A stretch of 64,000 nt of DNA. Source: Tritrichomonas musculus. Lineage: Eukaryota; Parabasalia; Tritrichomonadida; Tritrichomonadidae. Position 1 is the first letter of the stretch. Each line of letters starts with the position of its first letter. The notes beneath the pieces were generated by a model. That model worked only from the letters and a program-made list of their open reading frames with translations. It was not told the DNA's origin and did not search any database. Made by a program: the position numbers and the translations under genes. Positions 1 to 10,152 of this stretch are shown in pieces. The stretch covers positions 5,704,001 to 5,768,000 of the forward strand of contig JAPFFF010000009.1 in assembly GCA_039105265.1 (NCBI GenBank), written 5' to 3'.

Positions 1-3000
1 AAAGACTAGACTTAGATTCGATCCAATTTATAGAATGTCAAACAGCAGATGGATTCTATGGAAATTACAGATTCCTTGCGACATATGGAACAGAGTCATT
101 TTTCATATATAAAATCCAAGGATTTGAATATCCAAACATGGAAGAAGCTCAGCCATTTTTAACAGCTGATTTTGATCCAGAACTTGATTATTCCGATGAT
201 GAAATAGATATAGAAGAAGGTGCACTCTCATCCATACCAGAACATGTAATTCAAGATCGATTTTTGAACATGAAGGAAGGAGTTTTTGATATTTCATCAT
301 TGTTTGGACTTTTGTGTATCTACATTGAAACATCAGTTTATGTATTTGACTACAAAACATTTTTTGACGAGCAAGATTATGATAAATACTTATTCAAAAG
401 CGAAATAGCCAAAGTCATTGAACTTAAATTCATTAATTATTTTGATAATGAAAATAATGCAAAAGCTAGAAAAAGAGAATCTGAAGATGAAGAAAAAGAT
501 TCATCAGAATTTCGTCCAATTCTTTCAGTCATCACGACCGAAGAAATCATCTTTTATTCACTTGAAAAAGACAGAGAAACAAATAAAATTCTGAAAAGAA
601 TTAAGAATGAAGGATTCACTAACTTCACCAACATATCTTCCTACTTATTCTATCTTTCCAATAAAGAAATCAAATTCATCAACATCGCTGAAAACGAAAA
701 CCAAAACAACAATGAAAACGAAGAAGAAAACCCATTTTTTGAAGAAGAAGAAGAAGAGAAAGAAGAAATTAAAGATTCGGATAAAAAAGAAGAAATTGAA
801 AATAAAGAACAAAAAGAAGAAGAAGAAGAAGAACATCATGAAGAATCTAGAAATGATAAACTTGTCATCAAGAATAACAAGAATGTTGAGCACATTTGTG
901 GGAGCGATAATCACATTTTGTATTTCATTAAAGAAAACTCATTGTATTCAATTGATTTATATGCGAAAGAAGAGAAACTAATTAAGAATGAAATTTTAGA
1001 AATCTTTGATTTCTGTTCAACGATTAATAACAATTTAATCCTATTCAGCTTTGACAACCAAAATGATTCAAATCTAATTATCACATTCATTGACACTTCT
1101 CTTCAAATCAGAAAGTCATTTCTATTTAACATTGAATGTGAAATTCCAAGAGGCAGCATTAAAGAGAACTTCCATAAATGTTCATCCAGTCGTTTCCCAA
1201 TTGTTCTATTCGGCTTCAGCGAATCCAATGACATTTGTGCACTTTACACGGAATCGATTGACACTGTTAGAATTGTTGAATCTAAAGAAGAAGTAATTTC
1301 AGCACGTCCACGATCATCGCTTGATAATTCAGAACGTCTTGAATTGAGTTGCATTTTTATGATTGATCATCGAACCGCGGACGACTTTATCAAAGATTTC
1401 AGTTTTTGCGCTACATATGGGAGTGAATCAATCTTCATCAATCGAATTTCGAACTTTGACTATCCAAACAAAACAAAACCGCCATTGCAACTGATCTTTA
1501 AATTTAACCAAGAAAGGCCAAAACCGGCAATTGTGCCTTCATTGAACGAAGATGAAGAAGAAGAAAAAAATTATATATTACAAGATAAAGAGGGGACATA
1601 CACATGCGAGTCAACATATGCAGTCCAAGATCGATTTTTGAATATGAAGGAAGGAGTTTTTGATATTTCATCATTGTTTGGACTTTTGAGTATCTACATT
1701 GAAACATCAGTTTATGTATTTGACTACAAAACATTTTTTGACGAACAAGATTATGATAAATACTTATTCAAAAGCGAAATAGGCAAAGTCATTGAACTTA
1801 AATTCATTAATTATTTTGATAATGAAAACCAAACTCAATCAGAAAATTCAAATTCAAATTCAAATGCAAATGAAGAAGAATCAGAAGAAGAAACTAAAGA
1901 AAAAGTTTCATCAGAATTTCGCCCAATTCTTTCAGTCATCACGACCGAAGAAATCATCTTTTATTCACTTGAAAAAGACAGAGAAACAAATAAAATTCTG
2001 AAAAGAATTAAGAATGAAGGATTCACTAACTTCACCAACATATCTTCCTACTTATTCTATCTTACAAAAGATGAAGAAATTGGATTCACTAATGTTAAAA
2101 GTGCATTAAATATAAATTCAAATGATAAAGAAGAAAAAGAACTTGTCATAAATCATCATGGAGGCGTTAAGCATATTTGCGGATGTAATAATCGCATTTT
2201 GTATTTAATTGAAAGAAACATTCTGTACTCAATTGATGTTGTAACAAAGGAAGAGAAACTAATCAAAGCGAGACTTCCAGAAATATTTGACCTTTGTTCG
2301 ACTGTTAACAACAACTTAGTTTTATTCGGGCTAAATATGGAAAAGAAGAAGTATCTGATTGTGACATACGTTGACGCGAATGCGAAAGTTCGAAAATCAT
2401 TTCAGTACTACTTGAGTGGCCTTGAAATTGAGAAAGAAGAGGAAGTTGTAAAGAGGTTCAGAAAAAGTAGCTCAGATAAACTTCCTCTTGTTTTATTTGG
2501 ATTCGATAACTTGATTGACATTTTTGCACTTTACACAGAAAGTATTGATAAAGTTTGTATTTTGAATTCTAAAGAAGAACAACTTTCACCACGTCCACGA
2601 TCATCGAAAGACAACAAAATTCGTCTTGAATTAAATTCTATAACAATTATTGATCATCGAAGCAATGATGGAATCATCCAAGACTACAGCTTTTGTACTA
2701 CATATGGAACAGAATCACTTTTCATTTTCAAATTGAACAACTTTGAATATGTAAATAAGAAACGAGCGAAAACAAACATTTGTATTCCATTTGAAAGACC
2801 AAATAATAAAAGAACAACACAATATAATGAAAATGAAGAAGACATGGGAGGATTTGAAGAAGACATGGGAGGTTTTGAAGAAGACATGGGAGGTTTTGAA
2901 GAAGACATGGGAGGATTTGAAGAAGACATGGAAGGTTTTGAAGAAGAAATAAATGAAGATGAAATCCATAACTTATTAGAGCAGAAAAGTTCATTCACAT

Positions 3001-6000
3001 GCAATCAAGATCATTTTATTCAAAATAGATTTTTAAATATGAAAGAAGGTGTCTTTGATGTTTCATCATTATTTGGACTTTTGAGTATTTACATTGACGA
3101 CTTTGTTTATGTGTTTGACTACAAAGCCTTCTTTGAAGAACAAAATCTAGACAATTATTTGTTCAAGTGTCAACTTTATAATGTAATTGAACTTAAATTC
3201 ATCAATTATTATGAAGAACAAGCAAATGAAGAAGGCTTCAATGATTTCCGTCCAATTCTTTCTGTTATCACAGACAACGAGATCATCTTTTATTTGCTCG
3301 AATGGTACAGAGACGATGTCTACTGCATTTTATCTGTAGATAACGAAGGATACACGAACTTCACAAATGTATCATCGTATTTGTTCTATCTTCATGATAA
3401 AGAAATCAAATTCATCAACACCAAAGACATAAAGATTGATAATTACAAGGAAGAAGAAGAAGAAGAAGAACATCATGAAGAGTCTAGAAATGATAAACTT
3501 GTCATCAAGAATAACAAGAATGTTGAGCACATTTGTGGGAGCGATAATCACATTTTGTATTTCATTAAAGAAAACTCATTGTATTCAATTGATTTATATG
3601 CGAAAGAAGAGAAACTAATTAAGAATGAAATTTTAGAAATCTTTGATTTCTGTTCAACGATTAATAACAATTTAATCCTATTCAGCTTTGACAACCAAAA
3701 TGATTCAAATCTAATTATCACATTCATTGACGCTTCTCTTCAAAGAAGAAAGTCATATCGATACAATTTGAAGTGTAATTTCCCTAAAAACAGACTTAAT
3801 AAAGCCTTCCATAAATGTTCATCCAGTCGTTTCCCAATTGTTCTATTCGGCTTCAGCGAATCCAATGACATTTGTGCACTTTACACGGAATCGATTGACA
3901 CTGTTAGAATTGTTGAATCTAAAGAAGAAGTAATTTCAGCACGTCCACGATCATCGCTTGATAATTCAGAACGTCTTGAATTGAGTTGCATTTTTATGAT
4001 TGATCATCGAACCGCGGACGACTTTATCAAAGATTTCAGTTTTTGCACTACATATGGGAGTGAATCAATCTTCATCAATCGAATTTCGAACTTTGACTAT
4101 CCAAACAAAACAAAACCGCCATTTGTAACCTACATTGAATTTGAAGGTGAAAAACAAGCTGGAGTTCCTTCATTAAAAGAAGAAGAAGACGTTAAAGATG
4201 ATGAAGAAGAGGAGGTTAACATTGAAATTAATAAAGAAGAGGAAAAAATATATAAATTGGAAGATAAAGAGGGGACATACACATGCGAGTCAACATATGC
4301 AGTCCAAGATCGATTTTTGAATATGAAGGAAGGAGTTTTTGATATTTCATCATTGTTTGGACTTTTGAGTATCTACATTGAAACATCAGTTTATGTATTT
4401 GACTACAAGACATTTTTTGACGAACAAGATTATGATAAATACTTATTCAAAAGCGAAATAGGCAAAGTCATTGAACTTAAATTCATTAATTATTTTGATA
4501 ATGAAAACCAAACTCAATCAGAAAATTCAAATTCAAATGCAAATGCAAATGAAGAAGAATCAGAAGAAGAAACTAAAGAAAAAGTTTCATCAGAATTTCG
4601 TCCAATTCTTTCAGTCATCACGACAGAAGAAATCATCTTTTATTCACTTGAAAAAGACAGAGAAACAAATAAAATTCTGAAAAGAATTAAGAATGAAGGA
4701 TTCACTAACTTCACCAACATATCTTCCTACTTATTCTATCTTTCCAATAAAGAAATCAAATTCGTCAACATCTCTGAAAACGAAAAGCAAAACAAAAATG
4801 AAAACGAAGAAGAAAACACATTTTTTGAAGAAGAAGAAGATAATAATAATAATAGTAATAAAGAACTTGTCATAAAGCATGGTAAATGTGTTGAGCACAT
4901 TTGTGGATGCAATAACCGCGTCTTGTATTTCTACAAGAGAATGATGCTGTACTCAATTGATGTTGTAACAAAGGAAGAGAAACTAATCAAAGCGAGACTT
5001 CCAGAAATATTTGACCTTTGTGCGACTGTTAACAACAACTTGGTCTTGTTCAGCATTAAAAAGAAGAAGTATCTGATTGTGACATACGTTGACGCGAATG
5101 CGAAAGTTCGGAAATCATTTCAGTACTACTTGAGTGGCCTTGAAATTGAGAAAGAAGAGGAAGTTGTAAAGAGGTTCAGAAAAAGTAGCTCAGATGAACT
5201 TCCTCTTGTTTTATTTGGATTCGATAACTTGATTGACATTTTTGCACTTTACACAGAAAGTATTGATAAAGTTTGTATTTTGAATTCTAAAGAAGAACAA
5301 CTTTCACCACGTCCACGATCATCGAAAGACAACAAAATTCGTCTTGAACTAAATTCTATAACAATTATTGATCATCGAAGCAATGATGGAGTCATCCAAG
5401 ACTACAGCTTTTGTACTACATATGGAACAGAATCACTTTTCATTTTCAAATTGAACAACTTTGAATATGTAAATAAGAAACGAGCGAAAACAAACATTTG
5501 TATTCCATTTGAAAGACCAAATAATAAAAGAACAACACAATATAATGAAAATGAAGAAGACATGGGAGGATTTGAAGAAGACATGGGAGGTTTTGAAGAA
5601 GACATGGGAGGATTTGAAGAAGACATGGGAGGTTTTGAAGAAGACATGGGAGGTTTTGAAAAAGATAATGTAATAATTGAAACTAAAGAAGAAAAAGAAA
5701 GAAGAGAACTTTTTGAAATGTATGAAAATTTACAACATCAAATTTTGATGTTGGAAAATTCAAATGACAAATTGGTAAAGAAAGGAATAAAAGATTCAAA
5801 GATTGCTGGCTTCTATATGAACGATGTTGCTTTCACTGCAAAGGACTTGGATGCTAAAAGAGCACAAATTGAAGATTTGAAGAAGATGTGTCAAAATTTG
5901 GAAAATATATTAGATCAAATTGCAAATGTTGAATTAAATAAAGAGGAAATCGAAGAGTTAAAACAAATGTGCAAAGAATTTGGACAAATGTTTGATCAAA

Positions 6001-6281
6001 TAACAAATAAAATACTTAATGTCGAACAAACCACGAAATTGAAACGATTGTGCCAAAATATGGAAACAATGCTTGATCAAGCATCAAATATAAAACTTAA
6101 GAGAGAACCAATTGAAGAATTGAAACAGTTGTGCCAAGATGTGGAGATAATGTTCGATCAAATAGATATCGAACAACCACCAGAACCATCTCCACCTCCT
6201 CAGCCTGTGTTGTTACCAATGACTAAAGGGCAACTTGAAATTAAGCCACGGACAAGACAACGCCCAACAAAGCCGAAATAA
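1..6281 (+). CDS. Very long internally repeated protein, 5' end outside window
   Basis: The reading frame is open from base 3 to the stop at 6279-6281, so the ATG at 138 is not the true start: the codons before it encode the tail of another repeat (an ATYGTESFF-like motif, matching TTYGTESLF in later repeats). From that internal ATG, four repeats of about 430-465 residues begin near residues 39, 497, 962 and 1390, each opening with a QDRFLNMKEGVFD-type motif and ending near a TTYG(T/S)ES motif. Each contains short strand-like segments (HICG..ILY..., NNNL.LF) that could form a beta-propeller, which is inference. Acidic Glu-rich linkers join the repeats. The C-terminus has four about 34-residue helical repeats (LK..CQ..E.M.DQ), then a Pro-rich basic tail. 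No signal peptide or membrane segment is seen in the visible part. I do not recognise the family; the function is unknown. At least 2090 residues are visible. Confidence 0.85.
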   Translation, partial: RLDLDSIQFIECQTADGFYGNYRFLATYGTESFFIYKIQGFEYPNMEEAQPFLTADFDPELDYSDDEIDIEEGALSSIPEHVIQDRFLNMKEGVFDISSLFGLLCIYIETSVYVFDYKTFFDEQDYDKYLFKSEIAKVIELKFINYFDNENNAKARKRESEDEEKDSSEFRPILSVITTEEIIFYSLEKDRETNKILKRIKNEGFTNFTNISSYLFYLSNKEIKFINIAENENQNNNENEEENPFFEEEEEEKEEIKDSDKKEEIENKEQKEEEEEEHHEESRNDKLVIKNNKNVEHICGSDNHILYFIKENSLYSIDLYAKEEKLIKNEILEIFDFCSTINNNLILFSFDNQNDSNLIITFIDTSLQIRKSFLFNIECEIPRGSIKENFHKCSSSRFPIVLFGFSESNDICALYTESIDTVRIVESKEEVISARPRSSLDNSERLELSCIFMIDHRTADDFIKDFSFCATYGSESIFINRISNFDYPNKTKPPLQLIFKFNQERPKPAIVPSLNEDEEEEKNYILQDKEGTYTCESTYAVQDRFLNMKEGVFDISSLFGLLSIYIETSVYVFDYKTFFDEQDYDKYLFKSEIGKVIELKFINYFDNENQTQSENSNSNSNANEEESEEETKEKVSSEFRPILSVITTEEIIFYSLEKDRETNKILKRIKNEGFTNFTNISSYLFYLTKDEEIGFTNVKSALNINSNDKEEKELVINHHGGVKHICGCNNRILYLIERNILYSIDVVTKEEKLIKARLPEIFDLCSTVNNNLVLFGLNMEKKKYLIVTYVDANAKVRKSFQYYLSGLEIEKEEEVVKRFRKSSSDKLPLVLFGFDNLIDIFALYTESIDKVCILNSKEEQLSPRPRSSKDNKIRLELNSITIIDHRSNDGIIQDYSFCTTYGTESLFIFKLNNFEYVNKKRAKTNICIPFERPNNKRTTQYNENEEDMGGFEEDMGGFEEDMGGFEEDMGGFEEDMEGFEEEINEDEIHNLLEQKSSFTCNQDHFIQNRFLNMKEGVFDVSSLFGLLSIYIDDFVYVFDYKAFFEEQNLDNYLFKCQLYNVIELKFINYYEEQANEEGFNDFRPILSVITDNEIIFYLLEWYRDDVYCILSVDNEGYTNFTNVSSYLFYLHDKEIKFINTKDIKIDNYKEEEEEEEHHEESRNDKLVIKNNKNVEHICGSDNHILYFIKENSLYSIDLYAKEEKLIKNEILEIFDFCSTINNNLILFSFDNQNDSNLIITFIDASLQRRKSYRYNLKCNFPKNRLNKAFHKCSSSRFPIVLFGFSESNDICALYTESIDTVRIVESKEEVISARPRSSLDNSERLELSCIFMIDHRTADDFIKDFSFCTTYGSESIFINRISNFDYPNKTKPPFVTYIEFEGEKQAGVPSLKEEEDVKDDEEEEVNIEINKEEEKIYKLEDKEGTYTCESTYAVQDRFLNMKEGVFDISSLFGLLSIYIETSVYVFDYKTFFDEQDYDKYLFKSEIGKVIELKFINYFDNENQTQSENSNSNANANEEESEEETKEKVSSEFRPILSVITTEEIIFYSLEKDRETNKILKRIKNEGFTNFTNISSYLFYLSNKEIKFVNISENEKQNKNENEEENTFFEEEEDNNNNSNKELVIKHGKCVEHICGCNNRVLYFYKRMMLYSIDVVTKEEKLIKARLPEIFDLCATVNNNLVLFSIKKKKYLIVTYVDANAKVRKSFQYYLSGLEIEKEEEVVKRFRKSSSDELPLVLFGFDNLIDIFALYTESIDKVCILNSKEEQLSPRPRSSKDNKIRLELNSITIIDHRSNDGVIQDYSFCTTYGTESLFIFKLNNFEYVNKKRAKTNICIPFERPNNKRTTQYNENEEDMGGFEEDMGGFEEDMGGFEEDMGGFEEDMGGFEKDNVIIETKEEKERRELFEMYENLQHQILMLENSNDKLVKKGIKDSKIAGFYMNDVAFTAKDLDAKRAQIEDLKKMCQNLENILDQIANVELNKEEIEELKQMCKEFGQMFDQITNKILNVEQTTKLKRLCQNMETMLDQASNIKLKREPIEELKQLCQDVEIMFDQIDIEQPPEPSPPPQPVLLPMTKGQLEIKPRTRQRPTKPK
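252..5480 (+). repeat. Four coding repeats of 1.3-1.4 kb with mosaic near-identity
   Basis: Repeat starts lie at 252, 1626, 3021 and 4305. Repeats 2 and 4 are nearly identical over most of their length, while the second halves of repeats 1 and 3 (about 830-1480 and 3468-4118) are nearly identical. The first half of repeat 3 (3021-3460) is clearly the divergent one. This ABAB pattern suggests duplication of a two-repeat unit of about 2.65 kb followed by partial gene conversion. The DNA identity extends to synonymous positions, so the event is recent. Confidence 0.85.
2835..2939 (+). repeat. 21-bp coding minisatellite, 5 units (EEDMGGF)
   Basis: Five in-frame 21-bp units encode (E)EDMGGFE heptads in an acidic linker between repeats 2 and 3. 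The last unit has MEGF instead of MGGF. A second array of the same unit follows repeat 4. Confidence 0.9.
5553..5657 (+). repeat. Second 21-bp coding minisatellite, 5 units
   Basis: Same EEDMGGF heptad array as at 2835-2939, placed after repeat 4 and before the C-terminal helical region. Its presence after both even-numbered repeats supports block duplication of the two-repeat unit. Confidence 0.9.
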
Positions 6282-6481
6282 TGTTATATAGAATTTACAA
6301 GCAAAATTTAAATTTTCCACTTTTTTTTTTTTATATGTAATAATAAAATATGCATATGATTATATTGTTTTAAACTTCGAAAATTTATAAATAATAATAT
6401 TTGATGATAATATTTAGAGAAATTTTATAACACACTATTTCATAATAATAATAATAAAACGAACAAGAATATAAATTATAA

Positions 6482-7828
6482 TTAGTAGCTCTGTTCATGT
6501 TGTACAACTCTTCGAACGACTGGTCTTTTCTGTGTCATTCTAGATGCAGCTATTTTTCTAACATTTGGATTAACGGAAGAAGGAGCTGCTCGCATTTGTG
6601 ATCTTGTGCTTTGAAGTGAAGTTCCTCTGGCACTTGGAAGAGCAGTTCCATTTCCAATGTTACTAGAACTTCTTGGAGTATTAATGCCAACAGCTCTAGG
6701 TGTATTTAAATTTGTAAATCCATTATATCCGCCTAAATTAGCATTATCTGTCTCATTTTCAATTATTCCAATTCTTCTCTGAAAATTTGTAATCGTCTTC
6801 TTTAATACAGAAATTTCATTTTCTCTTTCCTTATTAAATCTCTCCCATTTTCTTTCCCAGTTACGTCGGAAGCATCTCATTTGTGAATTATGTGTTTCGA
6901 TGAGTTGCTCTCTCTGTGTATTAAAAGATCTCAAAAATTTCTGTCTCTGTTGCTCAAGTTCTTCAGCTTCTAGGGCATCAGCTCGTTCACGAAATGGTAT
7001 TGCATCTTCATATCTTTTTGAAAGTACAAGATGCTTTTCTTGTTCACGAATTTGTAAAACGTGAGAAGATAATTTTCGAAAATTAGCTGGCAAAACTTCT
7101 GGAAATGAGTTATCATAATCTTCAAGTTGTTGCCTGTGTTGTTCTTCGAGTTGTTCTAGACTTTCGTTGTATTCATTTTCTTGCTTTTCTTTTGCTTCAC
7201 GCCAAAATTGTTCTGACGCCTCAAGATCAGCTTTTGCTTGCATTAGCTGAAGTTTCAAATTTGTCATTTTCGAGCTTTGTACCGAATGATAAGCTGCTTC
7301 AAATTTGCGTGTATTTGCTTCTTGTATCAGATCTTCAAGAAGTTGTGAACTATGATAATCTCCACATTCGATATACACTTGTTTTCGGTTTTTCAAAGCT
7401 GGAATTAATTTTGGAATAAGCGCTGAATCAACAGTATCAATTGATCTACCATCTAAAAGTTCATCGATTGTAACTTCTATATCGCTTTGACGATCATTAA
7501 TTGAGCGAGTAGTAACAAAAGCTGATTGTGGGCGAGAACTACTATTTGATCGATTTGATCGGCTAGAACTTAAGCGACTTGAGCGATCACTTCCACCTAT
7601 TCGGCTATTTTTTCCTGGATTTAATCGAAGTTCGCGCATAATTGCTTGAAGACGTTTGACTGTAGCTGTATTTCCAGCAACAATGGCTTCATTTTTTGCA
7701 GCTGAAAGTGGCATTAAAAGCTGAGAATGGAGTTCTTCGGGAACACGAGCAAGAGACATGCCAGCAATCAGACTATCGACGATATCTCGGACATCGTTAG
7801 CATCATATTCGTTTCGGACTTTTCGCAT
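6482..7828 (-). CDS. Coiled-coil protein, unknown function (448 aa)
   Basis: Complete frame starting MRKVRNEYDANDVRD. The N-terminal third has two similar helical modules: residues about 10-75 (VRDIVDSLIAGMSLARVPEE...) and about 118-185 (VTIDELLDGRSIDTVDSALI...). Each resembles a 'deliver a count per aggregate' repeat ending in a Lys/Arg-rich helix. A Ser/Arg-rich linker (about 80-105) separates them. A long charged coiled coil runs from about 190 to 355 (Gln/Glu-rich, LEEQHRQQLEDYDNSF), followed by a low-complexity Ser/Asn/Arg tail. No catalytic motif or membrane segment is visible. I do not recognise it by name; a cytoskeletal role is a guess from the composition. An AACG box lies about 13 nt upstream of the ATG (7841-7845 on this strand). 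Confidence 0.8.
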   Translation of the reverse strand: MRKVRNEYDANDVRDIVDSLIAGMSLARVPEELHSQLLMPLSAAKNEAIVAGNTATVKRLQAIMRELRLNPGKNSRIGGSDRSSRLSSSRSNRSNSSSRPQSAFVTTRSINDRQSDIEVTIDELLDGRSIDTVDSALIPKLIPALKNRKQVYIECGDYHSSQLLEDLIQEANTRKFEAAYHSVQSSKMTNLKLQLMQAKADLEASEQFWREAKEKQENEYNESLEQLEEQHRQQLEDYDNSFPEVLPANFRKLSSHVLQIREQEKHLVLSKRYEDAIPFRERADALEAEELEQQRQKFLRSFNTQREQLIETHNSQMRCFRRNWERKWERFNKERENEISVLKKTITNFQRRIGIIENETDNANLGGYNGFTNLNTPRAVGINTPRSSSNIGNGTALPSARGTSLQSTRSQMRAAPSSVNPNVRKIAASRMTQKRPVVRRVVQHEQSY

Positions 7829-8123
7829 TAAAATTTTGTACGTTATTAAAATATGAAATGTTATGTGAAAAACATTTTATTTTATGTAATTGTATGGCAA
7901 ATGAATGCTGTAGTTCAAAAATAATAAGTTTTTGAAAATGAAAAATCTAATTTGTTTGTGAAGAGCTAAAAGATGCATACAAATCCTAGAAGAAATAAAT
8001 ATTTTTTTTAAATTAATAAATAACAATTTATTATTAACAAAGAAAATATATAGGTTCAATAGAAACTATAAAAAAAATGATTGAATAAATCAATGTTCAT
8101 TCAATATTATAGAACTTTATCAA
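7829..8123. other. Short intergenic spacer
   Basis: AT-rich gap between two same-strand genes. Apart from the AACG-containing promoter-like box near 7841 I see nothing in it. Confidence 0.6.
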
Positions 8124-8918
8124 TTAGACTTTGGACTCAATATTGCATGCATTTAACAATTCATTTTTATGCTTTTGAAGTTTTGTAATTGAAAGTGAAA
8201 TTTTGCTTGGTTCTGGATGATTAGCTCTGCGAGAATTGATCATTTGTTTTTTGGATAAATCAAAACTTCTCTTTAAAGTTTGTCTCCTTGGTGTTAATTC
8301 AGTTCTGAAATTAAATTGATATGATTTATTTAGATTGAGGTCAACTTTTGCAGGCGGTCTGTATTTTGGTGGCGTTCTTTGAGCAAGCATTTCATAATCA
8401 TTCACTTCTTGATTTAATTGAGAAATAGAATACTCTGTTTGTTCTATTCTCTGATTTATATTTTCTTGAACTTGAGCAAATTGTTCCATCAAACCGTTTA
8501 TCCGTGCTTCTAAAACACTTTGAAGTCCTTCTGTCATTTCTCGAATATGTTGATTTGAAATTACGCTTAATCTATCAAAAAGAGATTCTGTGTAAGCTCG
8601 CGTTGCTTTTCCTAAAACAGCATCTTTTTCTGCTTTAGCTTGTGCTGTAGAATCAATATGGCGTAAAATGGTAGAAAATGCGGTATTCAAATCGCCTAAC
8701 TCAACGCATTCAAGACATATTCTCTCTGGGCCTACATCGGACTTTGAATGAGTTGTACTAGCTGTTTCTGGTGATAACATTGATAATTTGTTAATTGCTT
8801 CTCCTTGTTGCCTAGAAATTTGTTCTGCCGCAACTCTATCTGCTTTCTTTTGAAGTTGTTTTTTCATTTCTTCAAGCTGGATGTTTATATTAGCTTGCCA
8901 ATCAATTGCAAGCGACAT
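8124..8918 (-). CDS. Coiled-coil protein, unknown function (264 aa)
   Basis: Complete frame beginning MSLAIDWQANINIQLEEMKK. Residues 10-45 form a predicted coiled coil. Residues about 65-110 hold a small conserved-looking block (RICLECVELGDLNTAFSTIL), followed by a long helix to about 175 (Gln/Glu-rich, heptad spacing). The C-terminal 85 residues are basic and Pro/Lys-rich (PPKYRPPAKVDLNL, then KRSFDLSKKQ). No known catalytic motif. It sits head-to-tail behind the other coiled-coil gene (6482-7828), but nothing shows that they act together. Identity is not recognised. Confidence 0.75.
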   Translation of the reverse strand: MSLAIDWQANINIQLEEMKKQLQKKADRVAAEQISRQQGEAINKLSMLSPETASTTHSKSDVGPERICLECVELGDLNTAFSTILRHIDSTAQAKAEKDAVLGKATRAYTESLFDRLSVISNQHIREMTEGLQSVLEARINGLMEQFAQVQENINQRIEQTEYSISQLNQEVNDYEMLAQRTPPKYRPPAKVDLNLNKSYQFNFRTELTPRRQTLKRSFDLSKKQMINSRRANHPEPSKISLSITKLQKHKNELLNACNIESKV

Positions 8919-9282
8919 CCCTTAAGAAATTAATCATTTTATTACGTTTACAAAATTTTCGTTTTCTAATTGAAAATTTTTATGGCATTATTTTGAAATA
9001 TCTTCATATATTGGTCATGTAAATAGTATTTTATTATAGCATTTTTACTTCTAGTGTATATGTTTGATTTTAAAATGATTAATGACCTAATATACATTAA
9101 GGTTTGATTGATTCAATTGAATTGAAAATGATGATAAATCAATAGAAAATGAGCAAATACCATTTTTTATGATTGTAATAAACATTTTTATGCTTTATTG
9201 TAAAATAGATGCTTATTTATTAATAAAACTTACAAAAAAAGTGTGAAGATATAAAAACATTATGAAACAATGTAAATTTGAT
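8919..9282. other. Intergenic gap, nothing recognised
   Basis: About 360 bp of AT-rich DNA between convergently placed minus-strand genes. It has no open frame of note, no RNA-like structure and no repeat that I can match elsewhere in the window. Confidence 0.5.
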
Positions 9283-9972
9283 TTAAGAATCTTTCTTTTT
9301 GTTTATTTGCCTTGTTTCATCTTTTTCTTTTTCAATAGCAATGACTTCTGTCTTAAATTCTTCCTCTTTCTCATTATATTCAAGAATATTAAGTAAATCG
9401 TTTTTTAAACTTTCGAATTGTTCTTCTGTCGTTGGCTTTGTCCATATTCCTACTTTAATTGCATTAGCACGGCATGTGAACTCAATACCATTTATCAATT
9501 CCTTTGCATGAAAATATTCATCCTTATTGCACAAAACAGCAATAATTAACTTTTTCCACTTTTCTTGCGCTTTATTATGTATTTCATTTGAAATGTTATT
9601 AGAATTTTGAAAAGTACGAATACTTTTTTGATCAGGTTTTATTTGTGAAAAGTGATAATGAATAGAAATTTCATGGCCACCAGTATTTCCTGGATCTTCC
9701 CACAGTGGTTGAATAGGTTTTTTAAAAACGTAATATCTGCATCCTTTTTGAAGTTTACTTGACGGTTCAATAGAATTTAAAATAGCCCAAAAATCTTCAA
9801 ATGTACTAAAATCATGGAGTTTTTTCAAATAAGAATTCCAATCGTTATTTGTTGAATTCATTCTGTTTGGAATCAAATAATAAAAAGTCCAATCGTAAAA
9901 AAGTGGATGATATTCATCATTTTGGATTTTAATTAAATGGGGAGCTCTCTCCTCTTTATTCGAAATTGACAT
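9283..9972 (-). CDS. Eukaryotic translation initiation factor 4E family, cap binding
   Basis: Full-length eIF4E-like protein (229 aa; human eIF4E is 217). By alignment to the family from memory, W45 (DWNSYLKKL) and W91 followed by E92 (IQPLWEDPGN) correspond to the two cap-stacking tryptophans and the acidic residue that reads m7G. W62 in TFEDFWAIL corresponds to the eIF4G/4E-BP-contacting Trp, and HPLFYDWTF at 22-30 is the usual N-terminal strand. The IWT motif near 175 (KVGIWTKPT) is also conserved. Expected role: binding the mRNA 5' cap in the cytoplasm for translation. The C-terminus is charged (EKEKDETRQINKKK), and the region after W91 is longer and more divergent than in animal eIF4E. 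A TCACA Inr-like pentamer lies 18 nt before the ATG. Confidence 0.88.
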   Translation of the reverse strand: MSISNKEERAPHLIKIQNDEYHPLFYDWTFYYLIPNRMNSTNNDWNSYLKKLHDFSTFEDFWAILNSIEPSSKLQKGCRYYVFKKPIQPLWEDPGNTGGHEISIHYHFSQIKPDQKSIRTFQNSNNISNEIHNKAQEKWKKLIIAVLCNKDEYFHAKELINGIEFTCRANAIKVGIWTKPTTEEQFESLKNDLLNILEYNEKEEEFKTEVIAIEKEKDETRQINKKKDS

Positions 9973-10076
9973 TTATTCGGAAATGTTAATGTGAATATTA
10001 GCACGTTATTCTAAAAATCTTACAAAATTTTCAAATAAGTTAACTACTTATATTTCAAAGTCGATTAAAAATCGAA

Positions 10077-10148
10077 GGGTGATTGGTCTAGTGGTATGAT
10101 TCTCGCTTTGGGTGCGAGAGGTCTCGGGTTCAATTCCCGAATCGCCCC
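10077..10148 (+). tRNA. tRNA-Pro (anticodon TGG)
   Basis: A 72-nt cloverleaf can be folded by eye. The acceptor stem is GGGTGAT pairing with ATCGCCC (one G-U), the D arm contains GGTCTAGTGGTATGATTC, and the anticodon stem is CTCGC/GCGAG with loop TTTGGGT (anticodon TGG). The T arm is CTCGGGTTCAATTCCCGA and the discriminator is C. The A box (TGGTCTAGTGG) and B box (GGTTCAATTCC) are typical. There is no intron and CCA is not encoded. Confidence 0.97.
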
Positions 10149-10152
10149 GCTG

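Noticed and set aside
607-981. Plus-strand Lys-rich frame inside the giant repeat gene
   Set aside because: It is a shifted reading of the GAA-rich acidic linker; the composition is explained by the main frame, and the same shadow recurs in each repeat.
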